NCBI GenBank assembly: GCA_963715745.1
Contig: OY970271.1
Coordinates: 1,550,001 to 1,614,000, forward strand
Direction: 5' to 3'
Source of the DNA: CAWGJF01 sp963715745
GTDB taxonomy: Bacteria > Bacteroidota > Ignavibacteria > Ignavibacteriales > Ignavibacteriaceae
DNA: 64,000 nt
A model generated the notes under the pieces. It searched no databases and was not told where the DNA came from. It worked only from the letters and a program-made list of their open reading frames with translations. Below are positions 45,024-54,335 of this stretch, piece after piece. The translations under genes were made by a program, and so were the position numbers. Each line of letters opens with the position of its first letter. Positions within the stretch are counted from its first letter, which is position 1.

Positions 45024-46139
45024 ATGGAAAAAAGCAACAAAATAAGAGTAGCAGTAGTATACAATCATTCAGGAGAAGATGTATACGAAAAAATTCGTGA
45101 AGTAGATCCGGATACACTTGGATTTGAACCCGAGTATAATATTGATGTTGCTACCGTTACGGAAGAATATGAAGCAATTGGAGAAGCATTGAAAGAGCAG
45201 GGCTATGAAATTAATCTTGTGAATATTAATGATGACATACAGGTGTTGATAAATTTGCTTAGTAAAAATCCGCCTGACGTTGTTTTTAATTTGATTGAAT
45301 ATTACCGGAATGATCCAGGTTTAGAACATCTTGTTGCCGGATTGTACGCCCTTTATGGTGTGAGGTTTACAGGAGCAGGCCCATTTACACTTGCATTATG
45401 TCAGAGAAAAGGAATGACGAAGCAGCTGCTGAAGGCGAATAACGTACCTACACCGAGGTATAAAATCCTGACTGAGCCACGCTTACCCGGAAGGCATGGT
45501 CTTCATTATCCTATGATTATTAAACCTGCCAGAGAAGATGCAAGTTCCGGGATTGACAAGGATTCCGTTGTGTACAATCTTGAACAATTGAATGAGCGTA
45601 TTCAAAAAACTTTTGATGATTATGATCCACCGATACTGCTTGAGGAATTTATAGAAGGCAGAGAACTTCATGTTTCAGTACTAGGTAATTATCCACCGGA
45701 GGTGCTGCCTATTATTGAATTTGATTTTTCTGAATTGCCAAATGACCATCCTAACATAATAAGCTACAATGCGAAATGGAATCCGCTGGATGAATCTTTT
45801 CACCGGGTGCATGCACTCTGTCCCGCAAAACTTACAAAGCGTGTAGAAAAGAAAGTAAAAGCCGCAGTACTTGAAGCATATAAAATTACTGGTTGTTATG
45901 ATTATGCAAGACTTGATTTAAGACTTACAAAAGATAACAAGGTTTTTGTACTGGAAGTTAATCCTAATCCCGATTTGACTGAGGGAGTTTCTTTTATGGA
46001 ATCTGCTGAACATATTGGTTTGAGTTTTGGTCAGACACTTTCAAAAATTGTTCAGTGTGCATTAAGCAGACCGGTACCGTTGATAAGCATACTGCAAAAG
46101 CCGGATGAAACTGCAAATTCGATTGGTGAGATAATTTAG
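45024..46139 (+). CDS. ATP-grasp ligase related to D-alanine:D-alanine ligase
   Basis: This 371-residue protein has the ATP-grasp fold. It opens with VAVVYNHSGEDVYEKI, then VFNLIEYYRNDPG (substrate region) and TGAGPFTLALCQRKGMTKQLL. The ATP site includes MIIKPAREDASSGIDKDSV and LLEEFIEGRELHVSVLG, and the metal site LEVNPNPDL. True Ddl usually has SSVG or SSxGV, and NTxPGMT in place of NPNPDLT. These changes suggest a different amino acid or peptide substrate. No ddl is seen in the dcw cluster, so a Ddl role is not excluded. It is a single gene, convergent with DUF202. Confidence 0.82.
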   Translation: MEKSNKIRVAVVYNHSGEDVYEKIREVDPDTLGFEPEYNIDVATVTEEYEAIGEALKEQGYEINLVNINDDIQVLINLLSKNPPDVVFNLIEYYRNDPGLEHLVAGLYALYGVRFTGAGPFTLALCQRKGMTKQLLKANNVPTPRYKILTEPRLPGRHGLHYPMIIKPAREDASSGIDKDSVVYNLEQLNERIQKTFDDYDPPILLEEFIEGRELHVSVLGNYPPEVLPIIEFDFSELPNDHPNIISYNAKWNPLDESFHRVHALCPAKLTKRVEKKVKAAVLEAYKITGCYDYARLDLRLTKDNKVFVLEVNPNPDLTEGVSFMESAEHIGLSFGQTLSKIVQCALSRPVPLISILQKPDETANSIGEII

Positions 46140-46176
46140 CTTATTAGATTTGCTTGAATATTTATATCTAAAAGTG

Positions 46177-46578
46177 TCAATCAGATATTGTTATTAAAAA
46201 TACTGCAGTAATTATTCCTATTAAAGTAACTAATAATGATGAAAATATACTTAATACAAGACTGCCTTTTGGTTCCTTAATTTCTTTTTTAGTGTAATTA
46301 ATTCTGAAGCGAGTATAGATCAATCCGGCAACTACACTCGTAACTGAGCCAGCAATCACCAATCCTATACCAATCAAAAGAGTGTAGGATTTTGGAAGCC
46401 AGGAATGACCTGTGCCGAGTTCTTTTATTCTGATAAAAAGACCCAGTCGGTCGAGGACAAAACCTACGCTCATTAAAGTGAGTGCAAATCTCAACCAGGA
46501 AAGTAATGTTCGTTCTGCTGATAAAATTACGAGACGCGGACCAAACAGTTCGGGCTCATTATCAACTTTATTATTCAT
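46177..46578 (-). CDS. DUF202-family membrane protein
   Basis: This 133-residue protein has three hydrophobic helices (about 28-48, 66-88 and 108-130). The signature AERTLLSWLRFALTLMSVGF near residues 20-40 matches the DUF202 (YidH-like) family. The function of the family is unknown. It lies 83 nt after the terminator that ends the diphosphoglycerate synthetase-like gene, on the same strand. Confidence 0.85.
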   Translation of the reverse strand: MNNKVDNEPELFGPRLVILSAERTLLSWLRFALTLMSVGFVLDRLGLFIRIKELGTGHSWLPKSYTLLIGIGLVIAGSVTSVVAGLIYTRFRINYTKKEIKEPKGSLVLSIFSSLLVTLIGIITAVFLITISD

Positions 46579-46660
46579 AGTTTGTCTCTCCCTTGTTCAT
46601 TGTTTACATTAAACTAAAATAAATAGGAACAATTACACTTTTGATTTTGCATCTCTTTTT

Positions 46661-46693
46661 AAAATAGAAAAGGGACAGTCATTTGCTGTCCCT
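46661..46693 (-). terminator. Terminator after the diphosphoglycerate synthetase-like gene
   Basis: On the minus strand AGGGACAG-CAAATGA-CTGTCCCT forms an eight-pair stem. It is followed by TTTCTATTTT. It lies 12 nt beyond the stop of the gene at 46706-48028. Confidence 0.8.
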
Positions 46694-46705
46694 GATAAAT
46701 CATAT

Positions 46706-48028
46706 TTATTTAATTATTTTTTTCTCCTTCAAAATAGTTTCAACAGTTACATCACCAATTTCCTGTAAATCATATTTTATACGTGTGGAAGGTTTGTTGA
46801 TTTTAATATATCGGCTTAAATCAATGGGCGTACCAATTACAACTGAGTCGCACTTAGTGTTATTAATTGTTTTTTCCAGATCTTTCATTTGAGAGTCACC
46901 ATAGCCCATTGCCGGTAAAAGTATACCAATGTTCGGATATTTTTCATAAGTAGCTGTAATTGATTTAACAGTGTACGGTCTGGGATCAACTATTTCTTTT
47001 GCACCGAGTTTTTGTGCTGCAATTGTTCCTGCACCGTATTTCATTTCACCATGTGTTAATGTTGGCCCATCTTCTACAACAAGAACTTTTTTACCACGAA
47101 TTACATTTGGTTTATCAGCAGTAACAGGTGAAGCAGCTTCAATTATTGTTGCGTCAGGGTTTACAGTTTTGATATTATTAATCACTGTCTGGATATCTGC
47201 TGCATCTGCTGTATCAATTTTGTTTATTATTGCACAGTCAGCCATCCTTAAAGAAGTATTTCCAGGATAATAAGTAAGCTCGTGTCCCGGTCTGTGCGGA
47301 TCCACCACTGTGAAGGTTACATCTGCTTTGTAGAAAGAGAAATCATTATTTCCGCCGTCCCATAAAATTACATCCGCTTCTTTTTCAGCTTCACGTAAAA
47401 TCGCCTCATAATCAACTCCTGAATAAATAACTCCGCCGCGTGCAATATGCGGTTCATATTCTTCTATTTCTTCGATTGTGCATTTATGTTTTTTAAGATC
47501 AGCATAGGTTGCAAAGCGCTGAACCTTTTGTTTTACAAGATCACCATAAGGCATCGGGTGACGAATAGCAACAACTTTTTTACCTGCTGCTGTTAATACT
47601 TCAACAATTTTTCTTGACGTTTGTGATTTACCTGATCCAGTTCTTACCGCAAGCACAGCAACTAATGGCTTTTTACTTTTAACCTGCGTTTCTGCAGCAC
47701 CTAATAGTCTGAATGAAACTCCTGCTGCATTTACAATAGATGCTTTTGTCATAACATAGTTGAAAGGTACATCTGAATAAGAGAAAACAACCTCATCAAC
47801 TTTTAAATCTTTTATAAGTTTTAAAAGATCTTTTTCTTCATAAATTTTTATTCCTTTAGGATAAAGTTTACCTGCAAGTTGTTTTGGGTAAAGTCTTCCT
47901 TCAATATTAGGAATCTGGGTAGCAGTAAAAGCAACAACATTGTATGATTTATTGTTCCTGTAGAACACATTAAAATTGTGGAAATCGCGTCCGGCAACTC
48001 CCATGATAAGTACGTTTTTCCGCGGCAT
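46706..48028 (-). CDS. Cyclic 2,3-diphosphoglycerate synthetase-like GTPase-fold protein
   Basis: This 440-residue protein resembles cyclic 2,3-diphosphoglycerate synthetase of methanogens and its bacterial homologues. It opens with NVLIMGVAGRDFHNFN. The P-loop is AVRTGSGKSQTS at about 127-138 (GSGKS 131-135). VAIRHPMPYGDL, ILWDGGNNDFSF and VVDPHRPGHE are family-typical. Bacterial members have no settled function; in archaea the product is a thermolyte. AAAGGAGA precedes the ATG. It is flanked by terminators, so it is probably a single gene. Confidence 0.82.
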   Translation of the reverse strand: MPRKNVLIMGVAGRDFHNFNVFYRNNKSYNVVAFTATQIPNIEGRLYPKQLAGKLYPKGIKIYEEKDLLKLIKDLKVDEVVFSYSDVPFNYVMTKASIVNAAGVSFRLLGAAETQVKSKKPLVAVLAVRTGSGKSQTSRKIVEVLTAAGKKVVAIRHPMPYGDLVKQKVQRFATYADLKKHKCTIEEIEEYEPHIARGGVIYSGVDYEAILREAEKEADVILWDGGNNDFSFYKADVTFTVVDPHRPGHELTYYPGNTSLRMADCAIINKIDTADAADIQTVINNIKTVNPDATIIEAASPVTADKPNVIRGKKVLVVEDGPTLTHGEMKYGAGTIAAQKLGAKEIVDPRPYTVKSITATYEKYPNIGILLPAMGYGDSQMKDLEKTINNTKCDSVVIGTPIDLSRYIKINKPSTRIKYDLQEIGDVTVETILKEKKIIK

Positions 48029-48225
48029 AAAAAAGTCTCCTTTGGTTCTGTTTTGTTAGAATATTTTTCAAAAATCTATTTTCAAATTTAGGGGTTTTTA
48101 TTGAGAAAATCGTAATAAATCGAAAGAAAATTGCGATTTTTAAAATGGAAATGATATGTGAAAAAACTAAAAAGTTGATTTAAGTTACTTAAATAAGCTT
48201 TGCAATTTTTAACTAATTTAACAGT

Positions 48226-50577
48226 CTATTTCATTAACATCATCTTTATAGTTTTTACTTGTTTTCCTGCAGTCATATTTAAAATATATACTCCGGAACT
48301 GACGCGGTTTCCAAAATTATTTTTTCCATCCCAGGTTAGTTTAAATGTACCTGCATTTTTTTCACCAGCATTTAAGCTCCTGACTTCATTGCCAAGAATA
48401 TCAAATATTTTAAACTTAACAACTTCACGTTCTGGTAAAGTATATTGAATTGTTGTTGAAGGATTAAATGGATTTGGATAAATTGAAAGTAAAAATGACT
48501 TTGGAATAATTTCTTCATTAACATCTAAAACTATATTTGAATTACCGGGTGTCGGCGGCATAAAATCCCAATTAGTACTGGCATCAGGAGATCTACCGAA
48601 AGAAGTATCTGTAATTTGCTGACCAAATGTAATTGAGTCAATTACACTAACTCCATCAACATCAGTTATTGCTATAAACTCTCCACCTTTGCTTAAAGCA
48701 AAATTAGTATGAATTCCAGCTTGTCCGGAATCTTCATCACACCATATTAGTAAATATTCTCCAGCATGCAGATATAAATCAGGCTGATAAAATTGCCACT
48801 TAGTAAGATTGTCAGGTTTGTCAGTTAAATATTTACCTGTAAGTAAAATTGAATCGGTTGTAGGGTTATACATTTCAAACCAGTCATCGTATTCACCAGC
48901 AGGATCGGGAATTGTGTTATCGTTATCTGCCATAAATTCGTTTATGACAATATTATCTGTTGTAGGAAGAGGAGTAGAAATTACTATAGGTTCTTTTCTT
49001 GGATAAGTAACTGAGTTGTTCTGGCTATCTACCACATAAATTCTTAACTCTCCCGATGCACCAGTTCCAAGCGGGGGAATCACTCCAATCCATTTGTCTG
49101 CTTCTTCAACTCTTTTTGTGTTAGCAACAGGAGAATAGTTCATCGGATAAACTTGTGTCCATCCGCCTGATAGTGTAAAATAAATTGAAACTTCATTTAA
49201 ACCTGAATTATCAAATGCTGCAACAGACACATAAACAGAATCGTTCGGTCCGGGATGTTTTGGATTGTAATCTATTTGATAGACAATCGGATCTGCAGAA
49301 GTATAATTTAGCTGAGATGGTAGAGAAGCATTCCGGAGATTTACAAATTGTTTCAAACCAAACTTAACATGCTGATTTTGGTATCCGGTTTCTGAATATG
49401 AATTTAAGAAATCGGCGTTGTCAAATCCATAATCAAGTGTTCTGAATGTATCTGTAATTGCGAAGTAGGTTATCTTTTGTCTTATGCTGTCAATTCTGTT
49501 TCTCCAAAGATCAAGATCATAGACATTAGTGCTGAAGAATTGTAAAAAGTGTGTATATAGATTTCGGTACTGGTCATTATCCATCAATCTTTCTGCAAGC
49601 GGTCTATAACCTGTAACAACTTCAGGAAAATTATATGGGTCTGCATTGCTCCAGTCAATGTCAAACCAATCTATTCCATAAGTATTATCGTAATCATAAG
49701 GAATTAAATGAAACAGATTTTGTGATGGTTCGTGATAAAGATAATAATTATTCATTAACGACCAGTAATCATCCCAGCTGCCCATTAAAATATTCATTGC
49801 AAAATATTTTAGAACACCCGGAACATCAATAATCGATTCGATAGAATCAGCAAGTGCGTTCGAAGGAGTATTGTTAAGAACATCTATAAAATGGGCAAGC
49901 TGAGTAAAATCACCAGTTTCTTCGTTTGTTTTCAATTCATAAACAGGACGACCATTATCTTCAAGATTTTTATATATGGTAGGATCACTTCCGAGGTAGT
50001 TCAGATCAGCAGGGTACAAACATTTCCACAAATTCCCGGAATCATCAGCATAATTTTTTCTCAGGAATTCATCATCAATGTGTTCAACAGAAATATATAA
50101 ACCATAGTATATACCGTTAATATAAACTTCAACATGATTTGCCCTGCTTACTGTTAAGCCGATTGTTTTGAAGTGGTCAAAACATAGTTTGCTTCTGATT
50201 ATTGAAGGATCATTATGTTCGCCATTGAGGTTGAGCTTTTCAACACCATAAAATTTTCTTCCGTGTATAAAAGTGTTAAAGGAAACTTTAAAAGATTTTT
50301 TTGCCGAATAACGTGAAGTGTTTCCCCTTAGTCTGAATCCTATTGAATCCACTGTTTCATCTATTAAACTGTTTTGAAAATGAAATGATGCGTAGTGTTC
50401 CGAATCGCTTTCAACATTGTTATACATCCATTCAAGCAATACAGGATCAATTGTAATATCAACCCTTGCTACCTGCGAATCATCATAAAGTTTCCAGCTT
50501 TCATCATTCTGTTGTGGATAACTTTTAATGACAATTGTTAATATTAATGTAATTGCTAAAAGTAAAATTTGTTTCAT
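48226..50577 (-). CDS. Secreted CotH-family protein with lamin-tail and T9SS sorting domains
   Basis: The ATG at 50577 is chosen because AGAGG lies seven bases upstream and it begins MKQILLLAITLILTIV, a clear signal peptide. The product has 783 residues. Residues about 30-400 match the CotH spore-coat kinase family (LNLNGEHNDPSIIRSKL, YVEHIDDEFL-like stretch, PYDYDNTYGID). A lamin tail domain covers about 540-670 (NIVINEFMADND, EYDDWFEMYNPT). The last 85 residues are a type A T9SS sorting domain (SIYPNPFNPSTTI, ending KTIKMMLMK). CotH enzymes can phosphorylate proteins. The protein is expected outside the cell. It is divergent from the M64 peptidase gene. Confidence 0.9.
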   Translation of the reverse strand: MKQILLLAITLILTIVIKSYPQQNDESWKLYDDSQVARVDITIDPVLLEWMYNNVESDSEHYASFHFQNSLIDETVDSIGFRLRGNTSRYSAKKSFKVSFNTFIHGRKFYGVEKLNLNGEHNDPSIIRSKLCFDHFKTIGLTVSRANHVEVYINGIYYGLYISVEHIDDEFLRKNYADDSGNLWKCLYPADLNYLGSDPTIYKNLEDNGRPVYELKTNEETGDFTQLAHFIDVLNNTPSNALADSIESIIDVPGVLKYFAMNILMGSWDDYWSLMNNYYLYHEPSQNLFHLIPYDYDNTYGIDWFDIDWSNADPYNFPEVVTGYRPLAERLMDNDQYRNLYTHFLQFFSTNVYDLDLWRNRIDSIRQKITYFAITDTFRTLDYGFDNADFLNSYSETGYQNQHVKFGLKQFVNLRNASLPSQLNYTSADPIVYQIDYNPKHPGPNDSVYVSVAAFDNSGLNEVSIYFTLSGGWTQVYPMNYSPVANTKRVEEADKWIGVIPPLGTGASGELRIYVVDSQNNSVTYPRKEPIVISTPLPTTDNIVINEFMADNDNTIPDPAGEYDDWFEMYNPTTDSILLTGKYLTDKPDNLTKWQFYQPDLYLHAGEYLLIWCDEDSGQAGIHTNFALSKGGEFIAITDVDGVSVIDSITFGQQITDTSFGRSPDASTNWDFMPPTPGNSNIVLDVNEEIIPKSFLLSIYPNPFNPSTTIQYTLPEREVVKFKIFDILGNEVRSLNAGEKNAGTFKLTWDGKNNFGNRVSSGVYILNMTAGKQVKTIKMMLMK

Positions 50578-50729
50578 ACCAATACCTCTAAATATCATTC
50601 ACAATTTAATCATAATAAGATTTCTTATCTATTTTATTTTTTCTGTACGTATTTAATATTGTCTAAAAATAGGTTTCTATTGTTTCATTTTATTAATTTA
50701 AGATATCAATTTCACAGAAAGTATTTAAG

Positions 50730-52205
50730 ATGATTAAAGTAATAAAATTATCAGCATTTTTCCTTTTTATATCAACAATCTGCTTTTCACAGCAATTCGA
50801 AACGTTTAACAAATTCTTTAATGATCAGACAATGCGGATTGATTATTTTCATATCGGCAGCGCAAAAGAAGAATTTATTACAGTTGACAAAATATATGAT
50901 TATGGAATCTGGGCTGGAAGCAGAACACATTTACTCGATAATTTTAATGTCGGCAGGTATTGCATTAAAATTTATGATGCAGCTTCAAATGAATTAATTT
51001 ATTCTAAAGGATTTGACAGCTACTTTGGTGAGTATAAAACAAGTGAAGACGGAGCAAATGGAATTAACCGAACTTACCAGGAATCAGCAATAATTCCTTC
51101 ACCAAAGAATAAAATTGTTTTTGCTGTTGAAAGACGCGATAAAGAAAATAAATTGTTTGAATTCTTCAGACAGGAAATTAATCCTGGTGATGTTATGATA
51201 ATTCACAATGAAATAAAAGATCCGGATGTAAAAGTAATTCAGACTGTAAATAACGGTGATCCTCATTCAAAAGTTGACATTGTTATTTTGGGTGAAGGAT
51301 ATTCAAACAATGATGAAACCAAATTTGAAAAAGATCTAAATTATTTTACAAAAGTTATATTTGGCCAGGAACCTTATAAATCGATGAAAGAAGAGTTTAA
51401 TATTTATGGTGTACTTAAAACAAGTGTTGATTCCGGAGTAGATGAACCGAGGGCGAATATTTATAAAAATACTGTTCTGAATTGTACTTTTAATTCTCTT
51501 GGTTCTGAAAGATATTTGCTCACAGAAGATAACAAAACAATGCGGGATCTCGCAGGTTATGTACCTTATGATGCAATTTATATAATGGTAAACCATAAAA
51601 GGTATGGCGGCGGCGGGATTTATAACCTGTTTTGTACTTTCACTACGGATAATCAATTTAGAAATTATTTATTCCTCCATGAGTTCGGTCATTCTTTTAC
51701 CGGGTTGGCGGATGAATACTATACTTCTGAAACAAGCTACAATGATTTTTATCCAAGGGGCATAGAACCTGTTGAAGCAAATATAACTGCTTTGTTAAAT
51801 CCAACTGATGTTAAATGGAAAAAACTTTTAACTGAAGGAATTGAAATCCCAACACCATGGGAAAAAGCAGATTATGATTCAATGGATTACAAATGGCAGA
51901 AGGAAAGACGACTGCTTAATAATCACATTGCTGAGTTGAAAAGAAATAAAGCTTCGGAAGAAGAAATACAAAAAGCAGAGGATGAATATGCTCAAAAAGA
52001 TAAATCACATTCTGATGAAGTAGATAAATATCTTCAAAGCAGCAAGTACTGGAACCAGGTCGGTGCATTTGAAGGGGCAGGTTATTCTTCAGAAGGTTTA
52101 TACAGACCAATGCTTGACTGTATTATGTTTTCTAAAGGTGACAAACCATTCTGTAAGGTTTGTGAGAATGCTATTAAGAAAATGATTTTGTATTATACAG
52201 AATAA
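50730..52205 (+). CDS. Secreted M64-family (IgA peptidase-like) metallopeptidase
   Basis: This 491-residue protein has a signal peptide (about 1-21, ending FSQQ). The zinc site is HEFGHSFTGLADEYY, with H317, E318 and H321 (HExxH). The family-typical VDIVILGEGYSNNDETKF and INIYGVLKTSVDSGVDEP-like stretches precede it. A charged helical insert (about 395-435) follows. Unlike its divergent neighbour it has no T9SS sorting domain, so it probably stays in the periplasm or leaves by another route. The start codons of the two genes are 152 nt apart. Confidence 0.88.
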   Translation: MIKVIKLSAFFLFISTICFSQQFETFNKFFNDQTMRIDYFHIGSAKEEFITVDKIYDYGIWAGSRTHLLDNFNVGRYCIKIYDAASNELIYSKGFDSYFGEYKTSEDGANGINRTYQESAIIPSPKNKIVFAVERRDKENKLFEFFRQEINPGDVMIIHNEIKDPDVKVIQTVNNGDPHSKVDIVILGEGYSNNDETKFEKDLNYFTKVIFGQEPYKSMKEEFNIYGVLKTSVDSGVDEPRANIYKNTVLNCTFNSLGSERYLLTEDNKTMRDLAGYVPYDAIYIMVNHKRYGGGGIYNLFCTFTTDNQFRNYLFLHEFGHSFTGLADEYYTSETSYNDFYPRGIEPVEANITALLNPTDVKWKKLLTEGIEIPTPWEKADYDSMDYKWQKERRLLNNHIAELKRNKASEEEIQKAEDEYAQKDKSHSDEVDKYLQSSKYWNQVGAFEGAGYSSEGLYRPMLDCIMFSKGDKPFCKVCENAIKKMILYYTE

Positions 52206-52262
52206 CCATTGAGAATTTCTTATTTTATTATTAATTCTTAAAAAAGATTAACTAAACTGTTT

Positions 52263-54335
52263 GTGGATTTTTCATCTCTAAAAAAATCTTATAATAATTT
52301 TTCTCTCCGGACTTTAGCTTTTCTCGATAAGTTCAGACTGACCGAACATACGTTCATGATTATTGTTGCAATAATTATTGGCGTACTCGGCGGCTTTGCA
52401 GGAATTGGTATAAGGGCAATGATCCTCTGGATATCGGAATTTTCATTCAGAGGGGGAATGCATTTCCTCGAAAGCGTTATGAATACTTCCTGGTACTGGA
52501 TTTTGATAATTCCTGCGATTGGTGGTCTTATAGTCGGACCTATAATATATTTCCTAGCACCTGAAGCTAAAGGTCACGGTGTACCCGAGGTAATGGAAGC
52601 GATACTCTTAAAAGCAGGTGCAATTCGTCCGCGTGTTGCGTTTTTAAAAGCAGTTGCATCTGCAATTTCAATAGGAACCGGTGGTTCTGTTGGTCGTGAG
52701 GGACCGATAATCCAGATCGGCTCAAGTCTTGGTTCAATGGTAGGACAGTTTTTCAGAGTGCCAAGCAGAAGATTAAAAACATTGGTTGGCTGTGGAGCTG
52801 CGGCAGGAATAGCCGCTGCATTCAATGCTCCTATTGCCGGAGCACTTTTCGCCGTAGAAATTATTCTTATGGATTTTGCTGTTGCACAGTTTTCTCCAAT
52901 AGTTATTTCATCAGTTATGGCAACTGTAATTTCCCGAACGTTTGAAGGAAACTTTGCAGCGTTTATTGTTCCCAAATATCAATTAGCTTCTCCTTATGAA
53001 ATCGGATTTTATTTTATACTCGGTGCACTTGGCGGTTTTGCTGCTTACCTGTTTATTAAAGGTCTTTATTTCAGTGAAGATTTTTTTGATAACAAATTAA
53101 AAATGCCGGGTTATCTTAAACCGGCTTTAGGTGGTTTACTTGTTGGATTTATAGCATTGAAGTTCCCTGAAATAATGGGTGTCGGCTATGATTCAATCAA
53201 CAATGCACTTTACGGAAATATGATCTGGTACATTGCATTCATCCTGATCTTTATGAAAATAATTGCTACATCCATCACTCTAGGTTCCGGAGGTTCGGGA
53301 GGAATTTTTGCACCATCACTTTTTATGGGTGCAATGCTTGGCTACTTTTTCGGATCATTTGTTCACCAGTTGTTTCCTGAAATTACTGCTTCTCCCGGAG
53401 CTTATGCTTTGGTTGCAATGGGAGGTTTAGTTGCAGGCACTACTAGAGCACCTATCACTGCAATTATTATTGTATTTGAACTGACGAATGACTATCACAT
53501 CATACTTCCACTAATGATAACCTGCATAATGAGTACAATAATTTCGTCTCAATTATCCCGTGAATCAATTTATACTTTAAAGCTTGTGATGAGAAACATT
53601 GGAATAAAAGAAGGTATGGAAACCAACGTAATGGCATCAATTCAGGTTAAGGATGTTTACAGGAAGGAGTTTGATCAAATAAGTGCTTCCGATAATTTTA
53701 ATCAGGTAGTTAACAAAGTAATCAGAGGTAAGGGGGGAGAATTCCCGGTATTAAATACTGAGGGCAGTGTAACAGGAATCATTTCTCTCGATGTAATAAA
53801 AGATCAGATGTTTGAAAAAGATTCTTTAAAAGATATTCTGATTGCCGGTGATATTGCGAACACTAATTTTGAAACAATTTCATTGAATGATAATTGTAAA
53901 ACCGCACTTGACAAATTGCGGCTTCATAGTTATGAAGGTTTACCGGTTGTTGATTCTGATAACAGTAGAAAGATTATCGGTATGATCTGGCAGAAAGATA
54001 TTCTTGATGCATACAATAAAGCAATTGACAGGAGAGAGATAACTTCAAGCCTTGCAAGCAGCATAACTATGAAATCAGAAGAGCCCAAAATTCATTTTAT
54101 TGAAGGCTACTCGATTAATGAAATAAGACCTCCGAAATCTTTTATCGGAAAATCAATAAAAGAATTGAATATAAGAGCAAGATTCGGTATAGATGTGCTT
54201 TCAATTAAGACAAAAGAAAAATGGGGAGATAAAATAAAAGCAATTCCCAACCCGGATTATATAATTCAAAAGAACGACAGGCTTGTCATTGCCGGTGAAA
54301 TAAAAAATATAAATCTTCTTCGTAATCTCGAATAA
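52263..54335 (+). CDS. ClC-family chloride protein with CBS pair and TrkA_C domain
   Basis: The 690-residue protein starts at GTG. The ClC core (about 30-450) has GREGP with the gating glutamate E146 and GSGGSGGIFAPS. The usual GSGIP loop reads GHGVP, so H105 replaces the selectivity serine. At the internal proton-glutamate site the sequence is E199-I200, so the second glutamate is replaced. Two CBS domains (about 455-590) and a TrkA_C-like domain (about 605-690) follow. They suggest nucleotide or ligand control. Its stop is immediately next to the stop of the convergent gene. Confidence 0.92.
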   Translation: MDFSSLKKSYNNFSLRTLAFLDKFRLTEHTFMIIVAIIIGVLGGFAGIGIRAMILWISEFSFRGGMHFLESVMNTSWYWILIIPAIGGLIVGPIIYFLAPEAKGHGVPEVMEAILLKAGAIRPRVAFLKAVASAISIGTGGSVGREGPIIQIGSSLGSMVGQFFRVPSRRLKTLVGCGAAAGIAAAFNAPIAGALFAVEIILMDFAVAQFSPIVISSVMATVISRTFEGNFAAFIVPKYQLASPYEIGFYFILGALGGFAAYLFIKGLYFSEDFFDNKLKMPGYLKPALGGLLVGFIALKFPEIMGVGYDSINNALYGNMIWYIAFILIFMKIIATSITLGSGGSGGIFAPSLFMGAMLGYFFGSFVHQLFPEITASPGAYALVAMGGLVAGTTRAPITAIIIVFELTNDYHIILPLMITCIMSTIISSQLSRESIYTLKLVMRNIGIKEGMETNVMASIQVKDVYRKEFDQISASDNFNQVVNKVIRGKGGEFPVLNTEGSVTGIISLDVIKDQMFEKDSLKDILIAGDIANTNFETISLNDNCKTALDKLRLHSYEGLPVVDSDNSRKIIGMIWQKDILDAYNKAIDRREITSSLASSITMKSEEPKIHFIEGYSINEIRPPKSFIGKSIKELNIRARFGIDVLSIKTKEKWGDKIKAIPNPDYIIQKNDRLVIAGEIKNINLLRNLE

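Noticed and set aside
48180..48225. Palindrome TTTAAGT-A-ACTTAAA near the end of the CotH-type gene.
   Set aside because: The loop is one base, too short for a stable hairpin, and no T run fits the direction. It is probably chance in AT-rich sequence.
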